Origin: Antennarius striatus
Lineage: Eukaryota > Chordata > Actinopteri > Lophiiformes > Antennariidae
NCBI RefSeq assembly: GCF_040054535.1
Contig: NC_090784.1
Location: forward strand, 10,607,501-10,671,500
Direction of reading: 5' to 3'
DNA length: 64,000 bases
Shown here: piece by piece, positions 34,883 to 61,905 of the stretch
How the letters are laid out: each line of letters begins with the position of its first letter
How positions within the stretch are numbered: the stretch's first letter is position 1
Notes under the pieces: generated by a model
Seen by the model: the letters and a program-made list of their open reading frames with translations, nothing else
The model's database searches: none
What the model was told of the DNA's origin: nothing
Translations under genes and position numbers: made by a program

Positions 34883-35989
34883 TGTCTCTATGGGAACAGG
34901 GAACTCACATAACCCAAACAAACGGATTGAACATCATTAAAAGGTGATGGGATGAATACATATTTACAAAAAAAATATTTTGTCACTTAAAGATAACATA
35001 ACCAAATATGCCTGATGAGCTCTTTGAACATATAAAATTAAAACATAGACCAATAGTTGATACTTAGATGCTGTAGAAACTCTGGGAAATCTAATTGGGC
35101 ATCAAGAGACCAACTGAAAACCCGGGTTGCACTGACATTGCCGAAGCTGGACAAGAAAACATGTTTGTTTGGTGTACTATATTTGTGATGTAGATCAGCA
35201 GGGAGCCCTGTACATCATGTCCAACCCGTTATTATCAAACGGCCTGTATCCTCTAGCAGCAATTACAAGCCAGAGAAAATCAGTCACTGTATTGTTCCTT
35301 CTGTTTCTGTCTATCTATATCATCAAAACCTCCAAACTTTTTGCCTTGATCTTCTCATAATCATCTTTCAAAAGATTTTGCAGAACATGCACTGTATTGT
35401 TTGATTTTTTTCTTTTAAAGTGTTCTTTTGTGGGTTTGTATTTTGTGCTACATATGTCATTTTATTTACTATTGATATTTTTGCATTTTATCAGTAATTT
35501 GTTTCAGTCGCCAAGAGTTTTTCTGTCACACTTCACTGAGGGATAAGAAAAAAAAGGTGCTACTGTTAATTGTGGAGAATTTTTCTTTGTTACATATGGA
35601 ATGTTCAAAGGGTCAGGACAGCAGTGTGAACATGGTTAGTTGAAACCCATTCTTATAATAGTTTCAGAACAAGTCAGGTTCAACATTTGATAATAGAATG
35701 TCTAAAAACTTACCACTTCCAAAGGATACAAGACAATTTGTTTTTCAAAACTAGATATATATCTAGTAAACTAGATCTGCAGCTCAGTCACACGTGACTA
35801 TTGTTCTATATGTCCAGAAACAAAACCTGGTTGTGAGGAATCACTGGCTGGGAAGACTAAAAAAAAAAGAAAAGAAAAAAAAGAAGAATGAAGAGCATGT
35901 GAAAGCTGAGTCCACAGGGTTCTAGATTTTGGTTTTTATATTTCAGAGGATCAGAGTACGTCTCCCTTAATTTTGAAGTACCACATCTG

Positions 35990-36400
35990 AGTAGTCCTCA
36001 GTTTCTTGACTGGACTTGATGATCAAGCACTGCCCCCAGGCTCCACTTCCATTTGTATAGAGGAAAATGATGATTGAGTTTGAGAGCTATCAAAATAGGA
36101 ACAGTAATCAGGAATACACTTGCTTCCTCAAGTGTGAACTGGTCTCTGGTGTCCACTGGAACGGGATCTTGGGGCTGATCAATTCTGTTAGCACAGCAGC
36201 TACTTGCAAAATTGTGTGAAAATGTGCTGTAATAGTAAGCCATTCCCAAGAAACATTTCAATTTCCTGCATGTGGTGGGAATGACAAATTGTTATTAACT
36301 GAACCTTTGCAGACTCTGGCAACATTTGCGCACTCCACATTTTCCCAGTATGTGTTGATCTGTAAATGGAATGGTTACACATTATTTTCAATTGCCGGCC
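35990..36400 (-). mobile_element. Possible Ty3/gypsy LTR retrotransposon pol remnant
   Basis: The minus strand has MKCFLGMAYYYSTFSHNFAS, resembling the conserved block between RT and RNase H of Ty3/gypsy pol (FLGL..YYR.F..NFA), and 90 bases on a stretch with LGAVLDHQ like the RNase H start. A related upstream piece (MLPESAKV) needs a frame change. No LTRs were found. A short match, so tentative. Confidence 0.45.
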
Positions 36401-36499
36401 CGATCAGATGTGTTTATAAATTGTTGGAAGCAATGTTGAAACAAGTAATAGAATCAGTTAGTCAATTGAATTTATCGACTGAGGGTTTTACAGTCTGTA

Positions 36500-37130
36500 A
36501 AGGTTAACACTTTCTCCCCGTAGACCCTCAAACTGAAAGAAAAGACAAACTTCTGGGAGAATCACAGATCAGGTTCTCCATAGGAAAGGTAAACACGGAA
36601 TGGATGTTATAAGTACATAGTAAAACAATTTTGACTTTCATCACAACAGCCAAAGTCCATGATGATTCCAGGAGCATGTTGTTAAAGAGGTGTACACTGG
36701 TGCAATCCAGGAACCAAGTAGTATTCCAGGTCAGAAATGGGGGAAGCCAGGAAATACAAAACAGAATGGAATGGAACGCAACCTTGTAACATGACCAATT
36801 TACCTCTGAGGTAACGTCAGAGTTACCTTAGTGGTACAGAGGGATGGTGCTCATTTTGCTATGCAAGACATGGTTGAAAATGTGTTCACATGTAATGTCA
36901 GTATAATATCAACAGATGGCAATGTTCAACAAAAAACAAGGCAAGCAGTGGATCAACGCAGGTGTTTAATAAGGAAGTCTTACATGTTTGTCCTTCCAAA
37001 GAAGGTTTAGTGTAAAAGTTGTTAAAAGATAATACTTTAAAAGATAATTGCTCTCAAAGTCGAACCTTGTTCCTTCACTGCAGTCTCAGACTATAGAAGA
37101 CAGACTTAAATCTGCTTTTCTATGAATATT
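36500..37130. other. Unassigned intergenic sequence
   Basis: No gene seen; possibly further decayed retrotransposon sequence next to the gypsy-like remnant. Confidence 0.3.
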
Positions 37131-37448
37131 TGTTCATTCATTCATCTTCTGACCACTTTATCCACCGTAGTGGGGTGCTGGAGCCTATCCCAGCTGTGTT
37201 TGGGCGTGAGGCGGGGGACACTCTGGGCACAACGCCAGTGCACTGCGGAGCCACACAGAACCACAGACAGCCTCGCACACACACACTCCTGCGGGCAATT
37301 TGGAATGGCCAATTAACCTGAAGCATGTGGTTTGTTGGTGGGAGGAGGCCAGAGAAACCAGAGAGAACCCACGCAGACACGGGGAGAACATGCAAACTCC
37401 GCACAGAGTGACTCAAATCCGGAACCCATTGCGCCACTGTGCCGCCCC
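37131..37448 (-). mobile_element. tRNA-derived SINE, copy 3
   Basis: Third copy of the same SINE family, again minus strand: it starts GGGCGGCACAGTGGCGCAAT, retains the body blocks (GTTTGCATGTTCTCCCCGTG, TTAATTGGCCATTCCAAATT) and ends in ATGAATGAATGAA. The B-box region is shortened compared with the other two. Confidence 0.78.
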
Positions 37449-37541
37449 CTATGAGTGAGTATCTTCTGTATATACAAAACCAGTCTGTTTTGATATATCC
37501 TCCCACCATGTTTGATGGAAATATATTCAGTAGTATTTACA

Positions 37542-38849
37542 TTAAAGGGACAGTAAAGTCAAAATGAACCAGGTCTGTATTGGAAGTGTATAAGTAACAA
37601 AAAAGGCTTGGCGGCATTTTTATTTTTTTATGATCAATGGGGACTTAGAAAAACTAAATTTATCGTGAGTTATGGAGCGTGCCATGACAGCGGAAGTGAC
37701 GCAATTGTAGACATCGGGGTGAATCCATATCAATGCCGATAAAGCAAGCGACAAAGTAACGAGCTGACATTTTCACATTTGTTTATCAGGATATCACCTA
37801 AAATCATGTCATCATCATCAGATACTGTGGACGAGTTCCCTGTGAACCCACCTGGGGTGTAATTATCCCAGATAATTACCATCCGATGCATGCGGAGGAT
37901 GAGAGTTTGGACTTCTAGCGACTCATCTCAGGTGGCTTCATCTGAATCACATTCTGACAGATATCCAACTAGTTATAATGTCCCGTTTTGGTTTACTGTG
38001 TGTATGGAAAAGTTAATTGCGCTACCGATGCTAATGTGCCAGCCCATCAAAGGGATTTTCCATATTATGTTAGCACTGAGCTAACCGCCCTTCGTTACTG
38101 TGGACTGTGTGGAGTTAATTACAGCTCTAGTTTATATTTATTGTCTTGTATTTACGAAAGTATAAGGATCAGGGCCCGACATGCTGTTTTTGTATGTTTT
38201 ATTTCAGTTTCACAGATATTCTCAGTAAAATGACCTGACTATCACGTTTGATATTGTTTAGTTTTCACAAGTGCCATAATCCCGTGGTAATCTAGTCATG
38301 AAAGCATTTATAAAATATCTCGAGTTGCTCCAGACATGCATTAATTACCCACTAAACCTTGGGAATTCATAATAAATAATATGGTTTGTCTGAAAATGAT
38401 CGTACCTTCAAATCTCTTTGGAAATCGTCAGGGTGCTCATGGCAGATTCTTGGATCTTTGGTCATTTTGACCCTGTTTATCCCTGCTCTCCATTTCCTTC
38501 CTAGCTTCCCAGAAGGTATTCTGAAGAAGGATAGGTCCTTGTCTTAGTGTTTATGTCCTGTTGTGTTGGCACAGCCGTTCACCTCACAGGTAACCATGTT
38601 CTTACCGGGTTTATGGCTTCAGTGATCGCACTGTGTTCTAATGGCTGCCCTGACTGATGAGGCGAAGTACTGTATGTTGCCAATGACGTATGACCCCCAT
38701 GTTGCCACTGGATGGAGAAGCTGCTGCAACCCCGATTTTAAGGTTTTCTGACCAAAGGATGACGCTAGACATCAAAAAAAAATTCTTCTATTTTTCATAA
38801 TGATGAACAACATATATGTCACTTAAAAATTAGTTTACTGATCCTTTAA
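37542..38849. mobile_element. TTAA-flanked DNA transposon (Kolobok/piggyBac-like)
   Basis: The two ends are inverted: TTAAAGGGACAGTAAAGTC at the left and, on the other strand, TTAAAGGATCAGTAAACTA at the right (15 of 19 positions agree). TTAA targets are used by piggyBac and Kolobok; AGGG-type ends favour Kolobok. The 1.3 kb interior has only short broken frames (37890-38084, 37988-38233), so it is non-autonomous or decayed. Confidence 0.6.
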
Positions 38850-40330
38850 ATTGTCGGTAGACATGAAACAAAATATGGTCATACTAATTTCAAATGTTAT
38901 CAGTTTCTGCGGTTACCCTGCCTGATCTGTCTTTTGCTGCAGGGACCTTGCAATGGAAGCAGGGTGGTGGGGTATCCTGGCTTGTCTCCCTGTTGCTTGA
39001 GTTCAACCTTACTCCTCATTGGTTTATTTACATGATTATGAAGTATTTAATATAATTATTATTACAATATATTTATATTTTGTGCTGTATAATAGGATGA
39101 TGACTACTTTATGACTACTTTTTCCAATATAAGACAATGACATGTCGTGGTATCCCACAATGTTAAACACCCTTCACCTTATAACTTACTACATAACATG
39201 GACACACAAGCACACATACACAAAAGCATACTGAGCGTATTAAGTCACACAGGAACCAATGATTCAAAAGATTTTGTGCTTGGTCAAGGGTGAAATAAGG
39301 TGAAATAACAAAGATGATGCATTTCATCTACCAATAATTTAAAAAAAAATCTTTTTCTGACCAGTGAACAATACTATAATTACAGGACATCCACACACAC
39401 AGCATGAGGTTAGTTTGTGCTACCCCAAATAGATATGACTGTTTACTTTTGAAAAAGGTCAATAATGTATAAATGTTAGAGGAAAAACCCAACAGGAGAA
39501 TGATGGTCAAGCCACCTGCTGATCAAAATAGAATTCAATATATCTGAAACTTTATTAGACAGTGATCATCCCCAAATGTTGTTTGCTGCATATATTGGCT
39601 CATTTGTCTCTGTGCATTGTGCCTGAGACAGAGTGTTTGACTTTCTGGTTACTGTAATAAACGCTTTTGATTCAGGGTCACGGTGACCAATCTTTAAAAA
39701 GTGCACAACAATTTAGAGGTACTTTTCAAGTCAGTATATCATCATCTTCACACCAATCCGTTGCTCTGTGTTTGGATAATGGAAATATATAGATCTGTAT
39801 GAAGGCAATATGACCAGTCTCATATTGGAACAACAAATTTCACACCATGATAGACCTTTAAACTGCATTCTTGTAGTTCCACACAAGCAATAAAGAATAG
39901 TTGTCATGCAACTGGAAGAGCCACACACAGAATCACAGGGCAGAGGCAGGATTCAGGCAAAACAAAGGGTTTAATCCAAAGTTAGCAAAATGAGTTTGTT
40001 CCAGAGTTCAGTACCTACTCATCAGACCTAGGCAGAAGTACACATAAGACTGAGACATAAGGCTGAGGCAAAATCCAGAAACACAAAAGTCAAGATCCTA
40101 AACGCAGGAACTCAAACAACAACCTGTGTAAACCTGTGTAATATTCAGGTAAATCAGAAAGTAGCAACAGATGTGTGGCAGAATGAGTAGGGTCATAACT
40201 GATTGGCTGGCAGACAAGGCTTGAAAGAGTGGCAGAGGACTGGCTAGGGATTAAAAGGAGCAAGGAGATCCAGCACTGACACTGACAGATAATATTTTAG
40301 AACTTTGATATAAATTTAAAGATATACATT
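38850..40330. other. Unassigned intergenic sequence
   Basis: AT-rich to about 39880. From 39900 to 40290 the composition changes (CAGGGCAGAGGCAGGATTCA and similar), in the style of a dispersed repeat, but I cannot assign a family. Confidence 0.35.
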
Positions 40331-41480
40331 TTAAAAATGGACTTTGATGAAGTGAGCATACCTAGAAGTGAGAGAGTTGTCACTGGTGCAGACTACAATG
40401 GACATGTTGGTGCAGAAAACAGAGGTGATGAGGAGGTGATGGGCAGGTTTGGTATCCAGGAGAGGAATGCCGAAGGACAGATGGTGGTTGACTTTACAAA
40501 AAGGATGGAAATGGCTATAGTGAATACTTTTTTCCAGAAGAGGCCGAAACATAGGGTGACCTATAAGAGTGAAGGTAGGAGCACACAGGTAGACTACATC
40601 TTGTGTAGACGGTGTAATCTGAAGATGATCAGTGACTCCAAAGTAGTGGTAGGCGAGAGTCTAGCCAAACAGCATAGGATGGTGGTGTGTAGGATGACTC
40701 TGGTGGTGAGGAAGATGAAGAGGGCAAAGGCAGAGCAGAGGAAAAAATGGTGGAAGCTGACAAAGGAAGAGTGTTGCATGACTTTTAGGAAGGTGTTAAG
40801 ACAGGCTCTGGGTTGTCAGGAGGTGCTTCCAGATGACTGGACAACTACAGCTAATGTGATCAGGGAGACAGGTAGGAGAGTACTTGGTGTGTTATCTGGA
40901 AGGAAAGTAGATAAGGAGACTGGGTGGTGAAATGAGGAGGTACAGGAGTGTATACAGAGAAAGAGGTTAGCTAAGAAGAAGTGGGACACTGAGAGGATTG
41001 AGGAGAGTAGACAGGAGTACAAAGAGATGCAGTGTAAGGTGAAGGTAGAGGTAGCAAAGGCCAAACAAGGGGCTTATGATGACTTATATGCTAGGTTGGA
41101 CAGTAAGGAGGGAGAGACTAATCTATACAGGTTGGCAAGACAGAGAGACAGTGATGGGAAGGACGTGCAGCAGGTTAGGGTGATTAAGGATAGGGATGGA
41201 AGTCTATTGACAGGTGCCAGTAGTGTGATGGGAAGATGGAAAGAGTACTTTGAAGAGTTTATGAACGAGGAAAATGAGAAAGAACAAATACTTGAAGAGG
41301 TGGCTGTTGTAGACCAGGAAGTAGCAAAGATTAGTCAGGATGAAGTGAGGACGTAGTGAAAGAGAACATAAAGGTAGTTGGTGTGAGAGAAGAGGATGCA
41401 GAAGACAAGGTTAGATGGAGGCAACTGATTCACTGTGGCAACCCCTGAAGGGAAAAGCCGAAAGGAGAAGAATAAGATAT
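40330..41480 (+). mobile_element. Internally deleted RTE-type LINE
   Basis: The plus frame from 40337 (197 codons) contains GADYNGHVGAENRG and RSTQVDYILCRR, the C-terminal half of an AP-type endonuclease domain. A stop at 40928 and another frame at 41027-41356 continue the linker region (YARLDSKEGE, MGRWKEYFEEFMNEENEKEQ). The sequence then jumps to the RTE 3' end (EDAEDKVRWRQLI at 41392-41430, then CTGAAGGGAAAAGCCGAAAG). The reverse transcriptase domain is missing, so the copy cannot move by itself. Confidence 0.85.
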
Positions 41481-43325
41481 GAATTTAAAAAAATTTTTTA
41501 GAATTATTTAATTTGAGTGATCCTGTTATAGCATGCATTGTGCATAATACAGCAGCTCATCCAAATAAGATCATAAATAAGCCTTCACTGTCTGCAGCAA
41601 TGAGATTTATCTCAATTTACATAAATGCTAAACTGATGATGAAACTCTCCAGGACCCAATAATTTTGTCAAAACTAAAAAGAACTGAGTTCCTCTCCAAC
41701 CCTCTATAAATCCACTGCAGCGACACCAAAAGATGGAGAAAGGCACCAGAGAAAAGACTCTCAAAATGCAATATTTAATTCTACTTTATTTAACAGTACA
41801 AAACAAAATCATACAATCTGAAACTCCACAAGATACAATACAGCAGCACATACATACAACTGTAGACATAATTAACCCTTCAGTGTCATCTATGTCATTG
41901 CTGACCCATGTGAAAAATGTGTAATGCCAAATATATGAACTTGTCTTGTTGCTCAATATCGTACAGTACCATACAATACAAGCCCCTCTAGATTACATTT
42001 ACACAGATGTACAATAAATTGCTTTATATATTACATTACACACTACTTCTTTGCAATACAATAAAAAGCAGCTTTTTAAACAGTCTTGGAACACTGAATG
42101 CAGTAGTGTAAACAATAAATTAAAGCTTTATGCTTTCTCAAGAACATGACTCTCCTGGCTTTTCAATCACCATCTGAAACTCACAGCTAATCTTTAATTA
42201 AACAAGCATGTAGCGAGACAGAGTTCACTGGCACCAGCTTGTTGGAATGCAGAGGAGAGAAAAGAAAACGACCTGATATCAGATTAAAATCCTGTCACAA
42301 AATATGCTGAGAAAACATCTCAATGCTCAATTTAGCTTTGGTTGATGACCTCAGCATCATGACCGAGTGTTTCCTTATTATGCCTATGGGGCTACCTATT
42401 TAATACATCTATTCTAAATGTTTATTTAATGCGATGGAATACCAGACCACAATAAGCTTACCTGAAACGCTGGTCAGCCTGTATTTTTCATGATCAATGC
42501 AAGCAGGAACCCAGAAAGATGAAGTCACAGTCAATGGTATTGATTTATGAGTCATGAATCCTTTTAGTCCAAGGACAAATTGCACTTCACTTAGTTTGAA
42601 CATTGAATTCAAACATGCAATTCAGATAAGGTTTTATCTTTATTCAAATGTTTGTTTCTCCAAGTTTGCAGGAGTTGTATGTCTTATAACAGTCTTTAAG
42701 AGGAGCAAGTAAAGAAATAGATACTTTAAACACAAAATGGAGATGGACTGGGATTCAGTGAAAAATTGTGTCTGACTGTTTAAAAAAATAGTTTTCATCC
42801 GGAATGAAAAAACTGAATTAAAAACAGGATTGCTTAAATATTTTTAGTTGAAAGGTATAAAACAAAATAAATTCATAGAAAGAAATCTTATTCTCCAACA
42901 TAGATTCTAGATTTTTGAAATATTTTTTTCCATTTGTAGTGTGCAGTAGCATCTCAAAAACATGTTATTTTTTTCTTATGTCATTACACATTTGACATGA
43001 TGCAAAATGAACCAATATGCACTTCTTTTTCTAATGAACATGTGATGAGCAGTTCGCATCATGACAAAAGCGAAACACAAAGTAAACACACAGGGTGTCC
43101 CTTCAAAAAGAGTTTTGTATTGATGGAAGAACCAGACTGGAAGCCACATTTCCTGACTGAATCCCATTCACCATTTCCAGAACACTGTACATGTTTCACA
43201 CATTCACTGTTGGAATTAAAGGAAACTAGAATTTCTATGGGTTTATGTCGGCACTTTAAACTGCTACCCTCACCACCGTCACTGACATTATGATTGAAAT
43301 GGCTCATTATTTTCAGACCTTTGCT
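41481..43325. other. Intergenic stretch downstream of slc6a3
   Basis: AT-rich, with no gene recognised. It may contain the end of a longer slc6a3 3' UTR. Confidence 0.45.
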
Positions 43326-43330
43326 GTGCG

Positions 43331-43336
43331 TTTATT
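43331..43336 (-). terminator. slc6a3: Candidate polyadenylation signal for slc6a3
   Basis: AATAAA on the minus strand lies 54 bases after the slc6a3 stop codon. Such a short 3' UTR is possible, but longer forms using later signals cannot be excluded. Confidence 0.4.
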
Positions 43337-43389
43337 CTTCTACTAAATGTTCATTTTCTCACTCCTTCTCATTCGCGGGATGTCTTCAT

Positions 43390-57639
<14,250 letters not shown>

Positions 57640-57706
57640 CTGGCTGACGACTCTCTGTGCTTTTGGGATACAAATGGATATGGAAGTTGAAGGAAGGCAG
57701 GTACTG

Positions 57707-58478
57707 CTGAAGAAAATAAATACACACATTATTATTATTAGAGTTGTGTGAAACCTGATTATCATTACAAGCAGAATCAAATAATGAGAATTAAATAATA
57801 AGAAAACCTGGTGATATTAATATAGGGAGGATGCAAAAAAAAGGAGTTGTTAGAAAATACAGAAAGAGCAAGAGGAGAATGGAGAAAGGGCAAAAGAATG
57901 ATGGGATGTAGGCTGTGTGACAAGAGAGTGATCACAGTGTGGTCTTGTCATTTCACACTTGTTGATCGCCATTTTGCTTATAGATTTGGCCCAGTGTTTA
58001 ATAACCCTGTCTCACAGCAACATGTTGCCCAGCAGATGTGGGTCAGATTTCACTGTAGAACTTTTCACTAAAATGACCATGATCAGAAGAAGTATAAGAA
58101 AGGATCATTTAAAAATAAATAAATAAATAACTTGTCCAAAAAACATTACTTTATTTTTTTGCTTTTCCTGAGAATTGACTAAATCTGTCAGAGTAAACAT
58201 AGATTTATTTTAAGTAGTATCTGTTCTATGGTCATGTGAACATTTTGTAAATTTAGCAATATAAGTCACTATAAGTCACAAGCATCTAAGTTATCATTGA
58301 AAACCTTTTAGTTCACTAAATTGTTTAATGATTTATTCTGTAGATATTATGTCTTTTACAGATTAAAAAAATAGAACACAGACAAATTAAGTACTTGATC
58401 ATTTACAAATACAATACCCCTTCAAATATGCAACACATTATTAATGAAAAATTCTCCAGGAAACAATAAAACACTCAC
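57707..58478. other. Putative slc6a3 leader intron
   Basis: Lies between the candidate non-coding exon and the first coding exon. AT-rich, nothing else recognised. Confidence 0.4.
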
Positions 58479-58580
58479 CTTTGACAATTGGAATGATGGA
58501 CAATTTAATTCCAGTTGTTTGGTTTTTCTGTAATATGCTGCAGAGTGATGACGACCATGTTGATGCACTGTCCTTGATAA
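58479..58580 (-). other. slc6a3: Probable non-coding 5' exon of slc6a3
   Basis: A good donor (AAAG then GTGAGTG) sits at 58479/58478 on the minus strand, about 770 bases upstream of the coding exon's 3' splice site. Human SLC6A3 also has a non-coding first exon. The upstream limit is a guess, since I found no clear TATA box or initiator. A 17-codon upstream ORF (58558-58505) would lie inside this exon. Confidence 0.45.
58505..58558 (-). CDS. Candidate 17-codon uORF in the slc6a3 leader
   Basis: ATG at 58558-58556 opens a 17-codon frame ending in TAA at 58507-58505, entirely within the candidate 5' exon. The preceding bases (CAAC before ATG) place an A at -2 and an A at -3, a moderate start context. 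If the exon is real, this uORF could lower DAT translation. Nothing shows it is expressed. Confidence 0.3.
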   Translation of the reverse strand: MVVITLQHITEKPNNWN

Positions 58581-58599
58581 GTTAGATTTGAATTATATC

Positions 58600-61500
58600 A
58601 AAAATGTTTAGAAGAACAAAAAGAGTAAAAGAGTTAGAGACAGAGTAACAGAAAGAGAGAATGAAGATAAATAATGAAAATGGTAACTGAAACTGACAAT
58701 CTATTAGAAGCGACAGCCCTCCCAGTGTCCTTGGCTCCGGTGACAGACACTCAGAGCCCGGAGTACCCTGTGGTCTGGTATGGAGATCTGTCTGCGTTAC
58801 CACTCTTGTATGAGCAACAATCAACAGCACCCTCCATCACCGTCACTCTCCTCCCTCCCTCACCACCAAAGCTTATCGCTTCCTGCTCCCCTTTTTCCCA
58901 TCATTGCGTTTATTAATCAGTACAGTCAACAAAACTTCAAGAATTAACATTGTGTTATATTTAATAGAACCTTGACTGAAATTCTACATTGTAATTAAAG
59001 CTTTTTTAATCATGTTTCATTCAAAAGCAAGATCCTAGGTCTTAATATGTTATATGTTTTTGAGAAAAATAATATCTTAGTAGTTAGCTCATGGATGTGG
59101 AAAATTTTTTATTATCTTCAGAAATGTCCTCCTTAAAAATAATCAGAGCAGCACAACTGAGTTCTTTGATCCCTTGCCTTAGTCTTTTCCATTTTTTTAA
59201 AACTCTGTCCAAGAGGTGAGATTTTCCTGAAAAGGGTTTGACGTGTTGAAAAGAGTACGAGTCTGACAAAAAGTGGAAACGTTGTGGATAAAGGGGTGGA
59301 GAACAGACTTTTTTTCTGCTTTTATGAACAGTGCAAAATAAAACTTTATGATCGAGTTATACATAAATTGCTTGACATTAGAAGGAAAGGTGAGGCTGGA
59401 CAAATCATTGCATTACACACCCAGAAGAAAACCACGTCTTTATTTTATTTTTGTTTAAAACCCAAATGAACTAACAGGACAGATTAAGAAAACAGGTTTA
59501 ACTGCTTGAGTCCTACTTTTTCATTATACTCTGTAAAAATTTAAAGCCCTGCTGTGCCACACTCTATGAAATCAGTTTTCCTTTTTCTTTTCCTCTTTTT
59601 TTGCCCCCCTAAATAGACCCTAGTGACACCACCCACCACACAGCCTGTCAATAGGCAGAAATCATATTACCTGTTATGTCTGACAGGCCTAAATACAATC
59701 AAATGCGATACCCAAGCCTCTCCCATTTCAAGCTCAACCAGAAGAGGAGCGGGGCATCACATAACACAATCATCACAGATGGATTTATGACACTCTGGAC
59801 CAGAATGACAGCTTGTTGTTTTCAAGCCAATCGCCACAATCAATCGGTCACTAATCTCTAACACCAGACTGTGGCCTCACAACGCAGACAACTTTAAACT
59901 GCAATCATCCATCAAGCTCTAGGCATCATATCAGAAATTGGTTGCTCGATGTACGCCGTGCTGGATGTATGAGGTTTCTGATGGAGCTTGGACAAGGATG
60001 AGGTGAATGTTATCGAGTGTCTTGTTTTCATAAAGGCAACAGCTGAGACCCTTAAAAAAAAAGGATACAGAAGAGAAAGTTGTGAAATAGTGGGAAATGA
60101 ATAAGGCAGAGGAGAAAGAGGGGGAGAAGGGGCTGAGGAATGGTGGAAGGGGAACTGAATGGAAGGGCAGAAACTTGTGTTGAAAAAGGGGATTCAAACA
60201 AATAAGAGTGCATTGTATATTAATCAGATCATTTCAGGGCTTTCTGTTCTGCCCTGCTCTAGTTGTAACTTGTGAATCTTGAAGGTTGGAAAATAAGCAT
60301 AGAACAGTACCAGAAAGTTTGCTTTCGGTGCTGTTTGAGCAATGCGTGCAAGAATGAGGACAAATTCCTTGTCTGTCGAGACATGAGGATAACCAGTGAT
60401 GCCAAATAATTAGAATTTGTCCGCATAAACACAGACCACCATGTCACTTGCTGTGTAACATAGCAGGTCCTCTTGATGACGTTTAATTCAGGAATGAATA
60501 ATGCATAATAACATCTGCAAATGAAGATAGTTTTGATCAAAAGACAAAAAAACCCAAAACATTATTAAAACCATGTGTGAAAAAACAGATGTTGCGACTG
60601 TAATGCTTTTTTGTGATTTTGTGTCTCTAGATTTCACTCAAACTTTTGAAGATTTTATAGCATAGCCTGTCTATGCAGCAGTGATTTAAGAAGCTAAGAT
60701 TAGCACATCATGTTCAGAAGACTGATTTTAAAGAGGCATGTATATCAAGTGTACAGCTTAAATCTAATTAAGAGCTGAGAATTATGTCTAAATCTCACTT
60801 GATTGTTTACAGGATTAAACAATCATGGTGAGGGGAACTGTTGATAACACCGTCTAAAAAGGTCCTAATTTTACAGAAAATAGCAAAATTATTGCAGTAT
60901 TTTTTATATTTTGCTTCACACAAAATATCAAGTGTAAAAAATTGTTGTTCTATTCTCTGAGAAATGATTACATTATATAGTACTTCATCTTCATTCTTAA
61001 ATACATGCAAATGTATGTCAAATTATAATATTTAGGTCAGCAGGGTTTTAAAAAAAAACAAATTTATATTTATGCAATTTTTCTGCATAATTTGAAAGTA
61101 CCTCAACATTTGTCCCAAAATTTATAATTTTTGGAAAAAAATGGTGTAAAGACGTTAGACTTTAATTTTGTAGTATTTATTTGACAGCATATTCAATAAT
61201 TCATTTTTGAAACACACAAAATAGATAGATATATACTTTGTACAATATCCTCCGGGATTATTAATGTTGATTCTTATTAAATTTTACCAATTTAGCTTAT
61301 AGTGAATGTAACAGATTAAGTCTATGTGCTGTTGACATGGGAAGAAAAGTACAACAATAAATTATTTCATTAGGGTTCATCCTTTGGGCACCATAGGAAT
61401 GGCTACGGTTAGGGTTGATAATTATAGATTTAAACTGCCTACAGTATTTCTATCAATTTATGAAAAAAAAAGTATCAATTTGCTGGAATATTTGAGCTAT

Positions 61501-61900
61501 GTCCACTAATAAGGTTATGAACTTGTGCATCTCCTGATGCGAGCATTATGCAAAGACAGGTATTTGAAGAATTATCAAAAAATTATCAACATGCAGAAGT
61601 ATTTACACTTAGGATACTGCACTGAACTAATGCGTCATCACCCGAGACTGCATTGTAGCCATTTTACCTCAAGAGGGAGACAAACGTAATAATTCAGTAG
61701 GTGAGGAGGGACGTCTTACCTGTTAACGTTTCTACATACATGAAAGAATGTGGCTGCTACAGATAGACAAGCACCACTACATGTTTGGTTGCCCTGAAGA
61801 TAACTTCACTGTAAATGTAGTTTTTCATTAACTTCACATCATACATGACCGTGATAGAAGATTAATTTCTAGGCATTTTGTGATAAAACTACACTCAAAT
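58600..61900. other. Region upstream of slc6a3
   Basis: Should contain the slc6a3 promoter near its left end. I see no TATA box, CpG island, gene or assigned transposon. Open frames up to about 90 codons (for example 59931-60197) have simple composition and no domain. Confidence 0.45.
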
Positions 61901-61905
61901 GCATT

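Larger units (their letters stand above)
34437..35980. other. dcdc2 upstream region
   Basis: Contains the probable dcdc2 promoter (34437-34900, locally richer in CpG). Further right it is AT-rich with no gene or clear repeat; the MRS2 gene that follows DCDC2 in human is not present here. Confidence 0.5.
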
